A stretch of 8,312 nt of DNA from Gammaproteobacteria bacterium UBA2955. Lineage in GTDB: Bacteria > Pseudomonadota > Gammaproteobacteria > Pseudomonadales > Azotimanducaceae. Under the pieces are notes generated by a model. The model saw nothing but the letters and a program-made list of their open reading frames with translations. It was not told the origin of the DNA and made no database searches. A program made the translations under genes and the position numbers. The stretch's first letter is position 1. The number at the start of each line of letters is the position of its first letter. This document shows, in pieces, positions 1 through 6,987 of the stretch. The stretch covers positions 1-8,312 of the forward strand of contig DEBN01000082.1 in the NCBI GenBank assembly GCA_002348825.1, read 5' to 3'.

Positions 1-1311
1 TGCCGTACTTTCATCTTGTCGCTCGCTTTTGCTCTGTCCGGTGTAGTGGGCTCGGCAATGGCTGCCGATCCGTTAGTATCGATCGAAAAATCGGTTGTGT
101 TGATAGAAAAAGGGCAACACAGCCTTGCCCGCAGTTACCTAGCGCCCGCGCTGGTTGATCCTCGTATCTCCTCGGCTGCGCGCTCTCGTGCGTACTATCT
201 GCGCGGCTTTTCATTCGCGTCGGTGGGTATGCCGGTCTCTGCGCTGCGCGACTTTAACAGAGCCTTGGAGTTCAATCCGGATAATCCGGCGGCGCTATTT
301 GCGGCGGCTCGGTCGTATTGGGACGGCGTGGCTGTTGAAAAGGACGAAGCGTTGGCGCTCGGTTTGTTTGCTCAGGCGCGTGAGTTGGGTCACCTGGGCG
401 CTGACTTATTCATTGCATTGGGGCATTTGTACGGGCGTGGTGTCGAGCAAAATACAACGTTAGGTCGGGAGCGCTTAACGGATCTTGCCGCCGACGGTAA
501 CGCGTTGGCGATGTCGCATTTGGCAAGCAGTTTACGCGCTGCGGCAGGGCGTAGTGACGAAGCTGCAGATTGGTACCGCGAGGCGTTTGCAGCAGGCGAC
601 CCCAATGCACTGGTGGCTCTAGCGTTCATGTACCTTGGTGATGAATTAACCGCGTCACAGCCACTGGATGAGGCGAATGCGCTACTGCAGCAAGCGGCCG
701 CAGCGGGTTCCCACGTGGCAATGGTGCGTTTGGCCCACCATTACCTCTCAGGTGCGGGATTACCCAGGGACTATGGCAAGTCGCAGGCGCTTTTTACCAG
801 GGCTTCAGCGCTTGGCAATTCCGATGCCGATGTCGGTTTGGGCTACCTCTATCAAGCTGAACTGGTTGCTGCGCCGTTGGATCGATCTGCGGGGTATTGG
901 TATCAGCGGGCTGCCTACGCCGGTAATGTTGAGGGGCAGTTGCGTTGGGGGCGCATGTTGCTCGGCCGTAACAAGGCCCTGCAGGCGCGGTCGTGGTTTG
1001 CGGCGGCTGCTCGGCAGAACAGCGCTGCGGGTCATAATAATTTAGCGTGGTTGTTGGCGACCTTCAGCGACGCTGGATTGCGCGACGGTGCACGCGCGCT
1101 GATGCATGCGCAGTTGGCTGTCGAGGCACAGCCGTCATCAACCCATTTGGATACCCTGGCTGCCGCTTATGCGGAAACTGGACTGTTTGATCGGGCGGTG
1201 GCGACGCAACAGCAGGCCCTCGCTGCGCTGCTTAAGGACGATGCGGGCGAGCGCTCAGCTTTAGAGCGGCGCTTGAACGCTTATCAAAAAGCACAACCAT
1301 GGCGAGAGTAG
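1..1311 (+). CDS. Secreted TPR/Sel1-like repeat protein, 5' end outside the window
   Basis: The reading frame is open from base 1 to the TAG at 1309-1311. The first possible start inside the window is a TTG at 16, but the five codons before it (C-R-T-F-I) continue a hydrophobic signal peptide, so the true start is probably upstream. Counting from the TTG, the signal peptide ends near residue 16 with an AMA/ADP cleavage site, which predicts export to the periplasm. A TPR-like unit covers about 53-95. Sel1-like alpha-helical repeats follow over about 95-335, with recurring A-x-x-x-L-G-x-x-Y-x-x-G patterns. A C-terminal TPR-like block (about 338-405, with DTLAAAYAETG) completes it. Repeats of this type act as protein-binding scaffolds; the partner cannot be inferred. 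Two small genes follow on the same strand after 49 bp and may be cotranscribed. The fold class is secure, the function unknown. Confidence 0.82.
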   Translation, partial: CRTFILSLAFALSGVVGSAMAADPLVSIEKSVVLIEKGQHSLARSYLAPALVDPRISSAARSRAYYLRGFSFASVGMPVSALRDFNRALEFNPDNPAALFAAARSYWDGVAVEKDEALALGLFAQARELGHLGADLFIALGHLYGRGVEQNTTLGRERLTDLAADGNALAMSHLASSLRAAAGRSDEAADWYREAFAAGDPNALVALAFMYLGDELTASQPLDEANALLQQAAAAGSHVAMVRLAHHYLSGAGLPRDYGKSQALFTRASALGNSDADVGLGYLYQAELVAAPLDRSAGYWYQRAAYAGNVEGQLRWGRMLLGRNKALQARSWFAAAARQNSAAGHNNLAWLLATFSDAGLRDGARALMHAQLAVEAQPSSTHLDTLAAAYAETGLFDRAVATQQQALAALLKDDAGERSALERRLNAYQKAQPWRE

Positions 1312-1350
1312 CTGGTTTCTGGTAAAAGTCTGCGCTGAGACGCATCATCT

Positions 1351-1357
1351 GGAGAGG
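1351..1357 (+). promoter_or_regulatory. Ribosome-binding site deciding a TTG start
   Basis: GGAGAGG lies just upstream of the TTG at 1361; the GGAG core is 6 nt from the start codon. No ATG or GTG in this frame is better placed, so this site supports the TTG start of the 81-residue protein. Confidence 0.7.
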
Positions 1358-1360
1358 ACT

Positions 1361-1606
1361 TTGAGCATTGACCGGCGCCGTATTGAACACGTGTTCAGGA
1401 TCATTCGCGATCTGATCGCGCAAGACAAAAAGCTGGTGACCCCGGCTGATGTAGCGGAGCAACTCAGAGCGGATAATGCACCTATTCCGGTATGGCAATT
1501 GCGGGCTGCTTTTTCCCAGCTGGCCGCCGAAGGCGCAATCGAGTTGGACCAAGAAACGGCGACTTGGCGGATTTGCACAGATCAGTCGCTAAAAAATACG
1601 GGTTAA
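1361..1606 (+). CDS. Small winged-helix-like protein, unknown function
   Basis: This is an 81-residue protein with a TTG start supported by a strong GGAGAGG site. I do not recognise a named family. Its layout fits a winged helix-turn-helix: helix 1 at about 4-20, helix 2 at 27-37 (TPADVAEQLRA), a candidate recognition helix at 43-56 (PVWQLRAAFSQLAAEG), and a two-stranded wing at about 58-72 ending in ATWRI. There is no room for a ligand-binding domain, so it is either a minimal DNA-binding protein or a winged helix used for protein contacts. The next gene, a lumazine synthase homologue, begins one base after its stop codon. The two are therefore probably translationally coupled and may be functionally linked. 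The reading frame is credible from the coupling, the binding site and the ordered secondary structure; the regulatory role is inference. Confidence 0.7.
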   Translation: MSIDRRRIEHVFRIIRDLIAQDKKLVTPADVAEQLRADNAPIPVWQLRAAFSQLAAEGAIELDQETATWRICTDQSLKNTG

Positions 1607-1607
1607 T

Positions 1608-2096
1608 ATGAAAACTCAGGTCGACACCGCAAGCTTGCCGGCAATCAAAGCGCCGGGCCGAATTTGTATTCTCAAATCAAAATGGTATCCGGAACACGTT
1701 GAAAGTATGGCTCGGGCCTGCGAGGCGATATTGCGCCAAGCTGGCTATTCAGACATCGAGCAGTACACGTTGCCTGGATCTTTAGAAATTCCTCTGGCTG
1801 CCCGAGACCTGCTAGCGGAGGATGGCGCAGGTAAGATCGACGCGGTGATATGTTTCGGTGTCATCGTTAAAGGCGATACCCTGCACTTTGAAATGATCAG
1901 CGAGGAAAGCATGCGCGGTTTAGGGCAGGTCATGCATGAATTTCGCCGCCCGGTGGTGGTGGAGATTTTGCCGGTATTCGATATTCAGCAAGCGATCGAC
2001 CGCAGCAGCGATGACGAATTTAATAAGGGTATTGAAGCCGCCGTCGCAGCGTTGGAGATGATTCATTGGCGTCGCGGGGTAGTCGCCGCAGGCTAA
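1608..2096 (+). CDS. ribH: Divergent 6,7-dimethyl-8-ribityllumazine synthase (type II-like)
   Basis: The 162-residue protein matches the lumazine synthase fold along its length. This enzyme condenses 5-amino-6-ribitylamino-uracil with a four-carbon phosphate in the penultimate step of riboflavin synthesis. Visible landmarks are the substrate-stacking position at W26 (SKWYPEH), the [11 protein letters not shown] strand-loop with E60, the KGDTLHF segment with catalytic-type H93, R132, and NKGIEAA with K140 and E143. H93, R132 and K140 correspond to His88, Arg127 and Lys135 of the Bacillus enzyme. Differences from the usual enzyme are tryptophan for phenylalanine at position 26, as I recall in Brucella RibH2; GDT in place of GAT in the phosphate loop; and SSDDEF replacing the usual AGTKAG. 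No other riboflavin gene is nearby, so this may be a second, specialised copy. It is coupled to the upstream winged-helix gene and overlaps smpB tail to tail by 4 bp. The family is sure; the activity is less so. Confidence 0.85.
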   Translation: MKTQVDTASLPAIKAPGRICILKSKWYPEHVESMARACEAILRQAGYSDIEQYTLPGSLEIPLAARDLLAEDGAGKIDAVICFGVIVKGDTLHFEMISEESMRGLGQVMHEFRRPVVVEILPVFDIQQAIDRSSDDEFNKGIEAAVAALEMIHWRRGVVAAG

Positions 2097-2572
2097 CGCA
2101 CGGTGGTTTTGAATAGCCGCTGTTTGTCTCGCTGCCAGTCCTTTTGTTTCAGGCTGTCGCGTTTGTCGTGCTGTTTCTTCCCTTTACCCAAGGCTATTTC
2201 GCATTTCACTTTATTGCCTTTCCAGTACATCGCCAGCGGTATGATCGTATAACCTTTCTGTTGGCTGGCACTGAATAACTGCGCCAGCTCTTTGGCATGC
2301 AGTAACAGTTTACGTACGCGCTGGGGTTCGGCGATCACATGGGTAGAGGCGCTGAGTAGCGGGGTTATGTTGCAGCCGGCCAAATACGCTTCGCCCTTAT
2401 GCAGTTGCACGTAGGCCTCCGCTAGCTGTACTTTGCCGTCGCGGATGCTCTTCACCTCCCAGCCCATCAGCATCACACCGGCCTCGAACTTTTGCTCGAT
2501 AAAATAGTCATGGCGCGCTCTGCGGTTCTGCGCGATGGTGCCAGGGGCGGCTTTTTTTGCGGATTTGGCCAT
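2093..2572 (-). CDS. smpB: SsrA-binding protein SmpB
   Basis: SmpB binds tmRNA and delivers it to ribosomes stalled on broken messages, so the nascent chain is tagged for degradation and the ribosome recycled. The 159-residue protein has the usual length. Recognisable features are the N-terminal [11 protein letters not shown] strand (16-26), the [14 protein letters not shown] core (37-50), EAYV at 52-55, the [10 protein letters not shown] segment, and the lysine/arginine-rich C-terminal tail from about 129 ([10 protein letters not shown], then [11 protein letters not shown]). The tail enters the mRNA channel in the family model. The ATG at 2572 gives the standard N-terminus (MAKSAKK); I see no strong ribosome-binding site before it. 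The gene is divergent from the symporter gene. Its TAG stop shares the sequence CTAA with the TAA stop of the convergent ribH. No tmRNA gene is visible in the window. Confidence 0.98.
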   Translation of the reverse strand: MAKSAKKAAPGTIAQNRRARHDYFIEQKFEAGVMLMGWEVKSIRDGKVQLAEAYVQLHKGEAYLAGCNITPLLSASTHVIAEPQRVRKLLLHAKELAQLFSASQQKGYTIIPLAMYWKGNKVKCEIALGKGKKQHDKRDSLKQKDWQRDKQRLFKTTVR

Positions 2573-2594
2573 GCAGCGACTGTAGCGTGTAGGG

Positions 2595-2624
2595 AGATTA
2601 GGGCTAAGTGTAGCAGCTTGTAAA
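2595..2624 (-). promoter_or_regulatory. Possible smpB promoter
   Basis: Read on the minus strand, TTTACA (complement of 2619-2624) is followed after 18 nt by TAATCT (complement of 2595-2600), about 23 bp before the smpB ATG. The -35 hexamer matches consensus at 5 of 6 positions; the -10 is poor at 3 of 6. A TACACT further upstream on the same strand is an alternative -10. This is a weak call from consensus alone. Confidence 0.3.
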
Positions 2625-2657
2625 ACAGCGATCGCCGATCTCGCAGCGCCTTTTCGC

Positions 2658-2676
2658 CATTCGGCGTTGCCGAATG
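2658..2676. repeat. Perfect 8+3+8 palindrome upstream of the symporter gene
   Basis: CATTCGGC (2658-2665), spacer GTT, GCCGAATG (2669-2676) form a perfect inverted repeat. It lies in the 137-bp spacer between divergent smpB and the symporter gene. The hexamer TAGAAT (2677-2682) directly abuts its right arm and could be a -10 element, with no good -35, 28 bp before the symporter ATG. If so, the palindrome lies in the -10/-35 spacer and would suit a repressor or activator site. It could instead be an RNA hairpin if transcription starts further upstream. No T-run follows on either strand, so it is not an intrinsic terminator. Confidence 0.6.
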
Positions 2677-2709
2677 TAGAATGCGAGCAGCTTTTTCAGG
2701 AAACAGTGC

Positions 2710-4083
2710 ATGGCAATCTCCACACAAGCTACAGAAGGTCGTTGGTCAAGTCGTTGGCTGTTCGTGCTCGCTGCTGCAGGCTCTGCGGTGGGCTTGGGGA
2801 ACATTTGGAAATTCCCGTACATTGCTGGTGAAAATGGTGGCGGTGCGTTTGTCCTGATCTATTTGGTTTGCGTGGCTTTCGTGGGTGCGCCGATCATGAT
2901 TTCCGAAGTGATGCTGGGGCGAAAGGGCCGAGCCAGCCCGATTAATACCATGCGCAAGCTTACCCAGCAGTCGGGCGCCAGCAGTCGCTGGACTTTTCTG
3001 GGTTGGATGGGGGTGACGGCGGGCGTATTGATTCTTTCTTACTATGCCGTCATCGCCGGTTGGGCATTGAACTATATCTGGCTCACAGCCGCTGGGACCT
3101 TCGACGCAGCATCGGCCCAGGTGGCTACAGGCACCTTCGACCAGTTGCAGCAGGACCCGCTGCAAATGATGGGTTGGCACGCGATCTTTATGTTGATCAC
3201 AATTTGGATCGTGGCACGAGGTGTCAGTCGAGGCTTAGAGGCGGCCATCAGATGGTTCATGCCCCTGTTGTTCGTGTTGCTGCTGGTTTTGTTGGGGTAC
3301 AGCGTAAGTTCCGGAGGTTTCGCTCAGGGCTGGGCCTTTATGTTCGATTTCAATTGGGCTGTGGTAGGCCCTGAAACATGGCTCATCGCTATGGGCCAGG
3401 CTTTTTTCACCCTGAGTTTGGGCATGGGCACGATGATGGCTTATGGGGCGTATGTGCCCAGCGACTCTAATATCGGCTCTACGGTCTTAACCATTGTAGT
3501 GTTGGATACTTTTGTCGCGGTGGCCGCAGGTCTCGCGATTTTCCCGTTGGTGTTTGTCAACGGTTTAGAGGTAGGTCAGGGTCCCGGGTTAATGTTTGTA
3601 ACTCTGCCCCTTGCCTTCGGCCAATTGCCCATGGGCGCATTGTTTGGCACCGTATTTTTTGTGTTGGTCAGTTTCGCGGCCATTACCTCGGCCATCTCCC
3701 TGACCGAGCCGGCGATCGCTTATGTCGTCGAGGAGTACAACGCCAAGCGTTCCCGAGTGGCAGTGAGTTTAGGTGGCATATGCTGGTTACTCGGACTCGG
3801 TACGGTGTTTTCGTTCAACATCTGGGTTGATGAAAAGCCGTTTTTTGGGCTGAACTTTTTCGAACTGGTAGATCAACTGTCACAGAATATTATGTTGCCG
3901 CTGGGTGGCTTGCTTATTGCCCTGTTTGCGGTCTGGGCGCTGCCGCAAAGTGTGGTACGCGAACAACTCGACGTTACCGATGATCGGGTAATGTTGTTGT
4001 GGCGAGTGGTTGGTGGCGTGATCGCGCCATTAGGCGTGGCCGCAGTATTTGTGTACACGCTGTTGCCCTTATTTACGAGCTAA
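2710..4083 (+). CDS. Neurotransmitter:sodium symporter (NSS/LeuT family)
   Basis: A 457-residue inner-membrane transporter of the LeuT fold, expected to import an amino acid or related amine with sodium. About eleven membrane segments can be traced (roughly 16-35, 44-68, 98-125, 155-170, 180-200, 222-248, 257-284, 307-340, 348-370, 385-412, 430-453), as in the shorter bacterial members. Segment 1 has the unwound GSAVGLGNIWKFPY signature with sodium-site N31 and gate-position K34. ENGGGAF follows at 41-47. Segment 3 has SYYAVIAGW, segment 6 AFFTLSLGMG (F233, T234, S236) and segment 8 T326-S327 for the second sodium site. D266 in segment 7 falls near LeuT Glu290 or Tyt1 Asp268, which suggests chloride-independent transport. 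The substrate cannot be predicted. The ATG at 2710 has an AGG 9 nt upstream. ratA starts 5 bp after the stop, so the two are probably cotranscribed. Confidence 0.95.
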   Translation: MAISTQATEGRWSSRWLFVLAAAGSAVGLGNIWKFPYIAGENGGGAFVLIYLVCVAFVGAPIMISEVMLGRKGRASPINTMRKLTQQSGASSRWTFLGWMGVTAGVLILSYYAVIAGWALNYIWLTAAGTFDAASAQVATGTFDQLQQDPLQMMGWHAIFMLITIWIVARGVSRGLEAAIRWFMPLLFVLLLVLLGYSVSSGGFAQGWAFMFDFNWAVVGPETWLIAMGQAFFTLSLGMGTMMAYGAYVPSDSNIGSTVLTIVVLDTFVAVAAGLAIFPLVFVNGLEVGQGPGLMFVTLPLAFGQLPMGALFGTVFFVLVSFAAITSAISLTEPAIAYVVEEYNAKRSRVAVSLGGICWLLGLGTVFSFNIWVDEKPFFGLNFFELVDQLSQNIMLPLGGLLIALFAVWALPQSVVREQLDVTDDRVMLLWRVVGGVIAPLGVAAVFVYTLLPLFTS

Positions 4084-4088
4084 ACCCA

Positions 4089-4529
4089 GTGACCCAGATC
4101 CAGCGCAGTTTATTGTTGATGGCGCCTGCAGCGACTGCTTACGGCGTTGTTGCCGATGTGCAGGCGTATGCTGAGTTTTTGCCGGGATGCGACGCGGTCG
4201 AGGTGCTAGAAACACGGATGCGCGATGACGGTACAAGCGAGGTGGTGGCCAAGGTGGTCGCCTCGGCGCGGGGGGTGCGTCAGGAATTTATTACCACCAA
4301 CTTATGCCAGCCGTTTGAGCGTATTCAAATGACGTTGCAAGAAGGACCATTCGAACGTCTTGAAGGCTGTTGGACATTTAAAGCGCTGGGGAACGATGGG
4401 TGTCGTGTCGCGTTGGACCTGGAGTTTGTCGCCAAGGGCATGCTGATGAAAACACTCGGCGGGCTCGCCGGGTCGGTTAGCGATCGCATGGTGGACGCGT
4501 TTGCTGAGCGGATTCAGGCACAGGGTTAA
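4089..4529 (+). CDS. ratA: RatA / Coq10-like START-domain protein
   Basis: Starting at the GTG at 4089, which lies 5 bp after the symporter stop, this encodes 146 residues beginning M-T-Q-I-Q-R-S, matching the usual MxQIxRS start of the family. The frame is open further upstream to 3999, but that part lies inside the symporter gene, so the longer version is rejected. The protein has the SRPBCC/START-like helix-grip fold: the conserved VADVQAYAEFLPGC motif at 21-34, beta strands through VVAKVVASARGVRQEF (52-67), the GPFERLEGCWTF segment (86-97), and a long C-terminal helix (about 115-143). Eukaryotic relatives (Coq10) bind ubiquinone. In E. coli, RatA was reported as an inhibitor of ribosome subunit association, while a role in quinone function is argued from homology. 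The stop overlaps the rnfH start (TAATG), a pairing conserved in gammaproteobacteria. Confidence 0.93.
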   Translation: MTQIQRSLLLMAPAATAYGVVADVQAYAEFLPGCDAVEVLETRMRDDGTSEVVAKVVASARGVRQEFITTNLCQPFERIQMTLQEGPFERLEGCWTFKALGNDGCRVALDLEFVAKGMLMKTLGGLAGSVSDRMVDAFAERIQAQG

Positions 4530-4822
4530 TGGATCAAACCGTTCAGGTTGAGGTGATCTATGCCGAACGCGACCGCGTGTCGCGCTGCCGGATTGATGTT
4601 CCGGAAAACAGTACGGTCGGTCACTGCTTAAAGGTTGCGGCGGCAGAACCACCATTCGCGGCGCTTGATTGCGCGAGTTTTGACACCGGTATCTTCGGCG
4701 AACGATGCGGCGTTGAGCGTGTGGTGCAACCTAATGATCGGATAGAGCTTTATCGGCCGTTGGTTAACGATGCTAAAACGGCACGGCGATTGCGTGCACA
4801 ACAGCAGCGCGGGCTGTCCTAA
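4529..4822 (+). CDS. rnfH: RnfH family ubiquitin-like protein
   Basis: A 97-residue protein of the RnfH/UPF0125 family with a beta-grasp (ubiquitin-like) fold. Visible marks are the first strand VQVEVIYAERDR (5-16), the TVGHCLKVAA helix (29-38), a GIFGERC loop near 54-60, and the diagnostic NDRIELYRPLVNDAKTARRLRA block (69-90). The exact function is not established; the name comes from association with rnf electron-transport genes in Rhodobacter. Here, as in most gammaproteobacteria, it follows ratA directly: the ATG overlaps the ratA stop by one base, so translation is probably coupled. The TAA stop overlaps the convergent bamE stop within CTAA at 4819-4822, leaving no room for a separate terminator. 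Confidence 0.95.
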   Translation: MDQTVQVEVIYAERDRVSRCRIDVPENSTVGHCLKVAAAEPPFAALDCASFDTGIFGERCGVERVVQPNDRIELYRPLVNDAKTARRLRAQQQRGLS

Positions 4823-5208
4823 CCGGAGTTACTCGCGGCGTCGCTTGTGTTCTCCTCGCCGTCCTCTGCGGGCGCATTCGGCGCGTAGTCTCCGCTGATG
4901 GTGGCCAGTCGGTTATCCTCATCAAACGCCAGAATCAGACGCGACTCTTCGGCGAACACACCAGGCACATTGATTGAGTACAAATACACCCATTTAGTAT
5001 CGTCGAACGGGTCTCGGAGCACCGGCTCGCCCATTACAAACGCTACCTGGCGCCGAGTCATGCCCGGCTTAAGTTTGTCTACCATGTCTTGGGTGATGAC
5101 GTTGCCCTGCTGTATCGCCACTTTGTACAGCTTCGGCATCTTGATGTTCGAAAGCCCGCAGCCGCTCAACAGACAAACGCTGACAATTATTGGTAAGAGA
5201 CGTTTCAT
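4819..5208 (-). CDS. bamE: Outer membrane assembly lipoprotein BamE (SmpA/OmlA)
   Basis: A 129-residue lipoprotein of the BAM complex, which folds and inserts beta-barrel proteins into the outer membrane. The chosen ATG at 5208 gives a compact lipoprotein signal (MKRLLPIIVSVCL) ending in the lipobox L-S-G-C with the lipidated cysteine at residue 17. Residue 18 is glycine, not aspartate, consistent with sorting to the outer membrane. The conserved core follows: QGNVITQDMVDKLKPGMT (34-51), RRQVAFVMGEPVLRDPF (52-68), then WVYLY and LILAFDEDNRL. The tail after about 108 is acidic and low in complexity (AEDGEENTSD). Earlier in-frame ATGs exist at 5217, 5226 and 5232; none has a convincing ribosome-binding site, though GAG before 5217 is a weak candidate. 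The gene lies 70 bp downstream of recN on the same strand. The fur gene often found beside it is absent. Confidence 0.95.
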   Translation of the reverse strand: MKRLLPIIVSVCLLSGCGLSNIKMPKLYKVAIQQGNVITQDMVDKLKPGMTRRQVAFVMGEPVLRDPFDDTKWVYLYSINVPGVFAEESRLILAFDEDNRLATISGDYAPNAPAEDGEENTSDAASNSG

Positions 5209-5278
5209 GGCGGGCATAGTACTCATGCACAACCATGCTGACCAGAGCTATTGTGTTTAGCAGCTCAACTCGCGGCGC

Positions 5279-6919
5279 TTAACCGGCGGCGGCCTGGGAC
5301 AACAGTTCTTTGGCGTAGGTTCGCGTTTTGGTGTTGACGTCAGCGCCCGCCAGCATGCGCGCCAGTTCCTCAACTCGTTCGTTGTCGCTCAACGGTTGGA
5401 TGTCGGTATGGTCGCCCGTCTTACTCACGCGCATATGATTTTGACCCAGCGCCGCTACTTGTGGCGCATGGGTGACGCAAAGCACCTGCGTGTGTGCGGC
5501 GAGGTCGCGTAGGATTCGTCCAACGGTATCCGCGGTAGTGCCGCCGACGCCAACGTCAGCCTCATCCAGTACCAGACATGGCAGCGCACTGTTAGCTGCG
5601 GCAACGATTTGGATTGCGAGACCGATACGCGTTTGTTCTCCGCCCGACGCGATACGACCGAGGGGTCCTGGAGCAAAACTTTTATTAGTGGTGACGTGCA
5701 ACTCCACCTGTTCAAGGCCGTTCTCACTCTGCTGCTCGTGAAACACGAGGCTGAGCTGACCTTGACTAATGCCAAGTGCATGGATGTATTCATCGACTGC
5801 GGAGCAAAAGGGTTTGCTGTGTTTATGCCGTGCTTTGGAGAGTTTCTCTGCCTCTTGCAGGTAGGCCTCTTGCTGTTGTTGTTGCTTAGCCATAAGTTCG
5901 TCTAACTCATCGCTGTCCGAACTCATGTTATCCAGTTCGTTGGCGAGCGCTTCGGCGTGTTCGATCAGTTGTTCCGGTTGCACCCGATGTTTGCGCGCAA
6001 GGTCATAGATCAGCTGCAGCCGCATCTCCGTCTCCTGCAGCGATTGAGGGTCAACCACAACGTGTTCCTGATAGTGCCGCAGATCCCGATTGGCGTCGTC
6101 CAGAAGATTCAGCGCCGACTCCAAAGTGTCCCTGCTTGCTTGCAGTTGTGGGTGCTCGTCGTCGATTTCTGCAACGCTGCGCGCAGTGGCGCGCAGACGA
6201 TCTAACGCTTCAAGTTCGTTTTGCGCATAGTTCAATGTGTGCAGGATGTCTTGTGCCTGAGCTAAGCGTTTTTGTTCTCGCTCTAGGTCTGCCAGCTCGC
6301 CGGCTTGCAGGCTGACAGCGGTAAACTCCTGCAGTTGGTAGCTGAGCAGTTCGCGCCGGTCATCTTGGGTTGTCACCTGCTGTTGCAGCTCAGTGATGCG
6401 TTGAACCGTGTTTTGCCAAGCCTGGTAGCGGGCGGCAACTTTAGCGACCTGGGCGCCTTGTTTGGCGTAGTCATCAAGCAAAGTGCGTTGCACGCTGCGG
6501 TCGGTTAGCCGCTGATGCTCATTCTGACCCTGGATTTCCACCAGGTCGTCACCTACTTCTTTTAGATAATTGAGCGTTACCGGCACCCCATTTATAAAAG
6601 CGCGAGAGCGACCCTCGGCACTGATGACTCTACGCAGCAGGCAGTCCGTCGCATCAGAATCAAGAAGCTCGTCGGCGATAAGCCGCTGTTGCAGAGCAGA
6701 ATCAGAGGAGAGGGTGAATTCGGCGCTGATGTCGGCTTTGCCTGCTCCCGGACGTACCGTGTCACTGCGTGCTCGCTCGCCCAAGAGCAGGCTTAGCGCG
6801 CCCAGCAATATAGATTTTCCGGCGCCAGACTCGCCGGTAATGGTGGTTAAACCGTTGCTGAAACCAATGTCGAGGTGTTCGACGAGAACGTAGTTTTGGA
6901 TGGTGAGTTGTTTCAGCAT
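5279..6919 (-). CDS. recN: DNA repair protein RecN
   Basis: RecN is an SMC-like ATPase that acts early in recombinational repair of double-strand breaks. The ATG at 6919 gives 546 residues, close to the usual ~550, and the standard start MLKQLTIQNYVLVEHLDI. The frame stays open upstream to a TTG at 7105, but those 62 codons do not resemble RecN and cover the intergenic region. Motifs: Walker A GESGAGKS at 29-36, the RecN-typical EIQGQNEHQRL at 128-138, a central coiled coil (about 160-370) rich in Q, E, L and R, the ABC signature region GRIASGGEQTRIGLAIQ at 421-437, Walker B LVLDEAD at 449-455, and the switch histidine in CVTHAPQVAALGQ (H484). The signature reads SGGEQ where SGGEL is usual. 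A glutamine run (346-350) lies in the second coiled-coil arm. It is divergent from hrcA. I found no LexA box in the 185-bp upstream region. Confidence 0.97.
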   Translation of the reverse strand: MLKQLTIQNYVLVEHLDIGFSNGLTTITGESGAGKSILLGALSLLLGERARSDTVRPGAGKADISAEFTLSSDSALQQRLIADELLDSDATDCLLRRVISAEGRSRAFINGVPVTLNYLKEVGDDLVEIQGQNEHQRLTDRSVQRTLLDDYAKQGAQVAKVAARYQAWQNTVQRITELQQQVTTQDDRRELLSYQLQEFTAVSLQAGELADLEREQKRLAQAQDILHTLNYAQNELEALDRLRATARSVAEIDDEHPQLQASRDTLESALNLLDDANRDLRHYQEHVVVDPQSLQETEMRLQLIYDLARKHRVQPEQLIEHAEALANELDNMSSDSDELDELMAKQQQQQEAYLQEAEKLSKARHKHSKPFCSAVDEYIHALGISQGQLSLVFHEQQSENGLEQVELHVTTNKSFAPGPLGRIASGGEQTRIGLAIQIVAAANSALPCLVLDEADVGVGGTTADTVGRILRDLAAHTQVLCVTHAPQVAALGQNHMRVSKTGDHTDIQPLSDNERVEELARMLAGADVNTKTRTYAKELLSQAAAG

Positions 6920-6987
6920 GATTTTGCTTGTTTGTAGGTCATAGCTTGGACGGCCGTTTAATCCTAATCCTCTGGAGCGTCTCAGGC

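Noticed and set aside
2746..3180. Minus-strand 144-codon frame opposite the symporter
   Set aside because: It is antisense to strongly conserved membrane segments; its composition (H, R, P, Q rich) is typical of a shadow frame.
3999..4088. Longer ratA start at 3999
   Set aside because: It lies within the symporter coding region; the GTG at 4089 gives the family-typical start and length.
5472..6893. Several plus-strand open frames opposite recN
   Set aside because: They are antisense shadows of a clearly conserved gene, with no family features or ribosome-binding sites seen.
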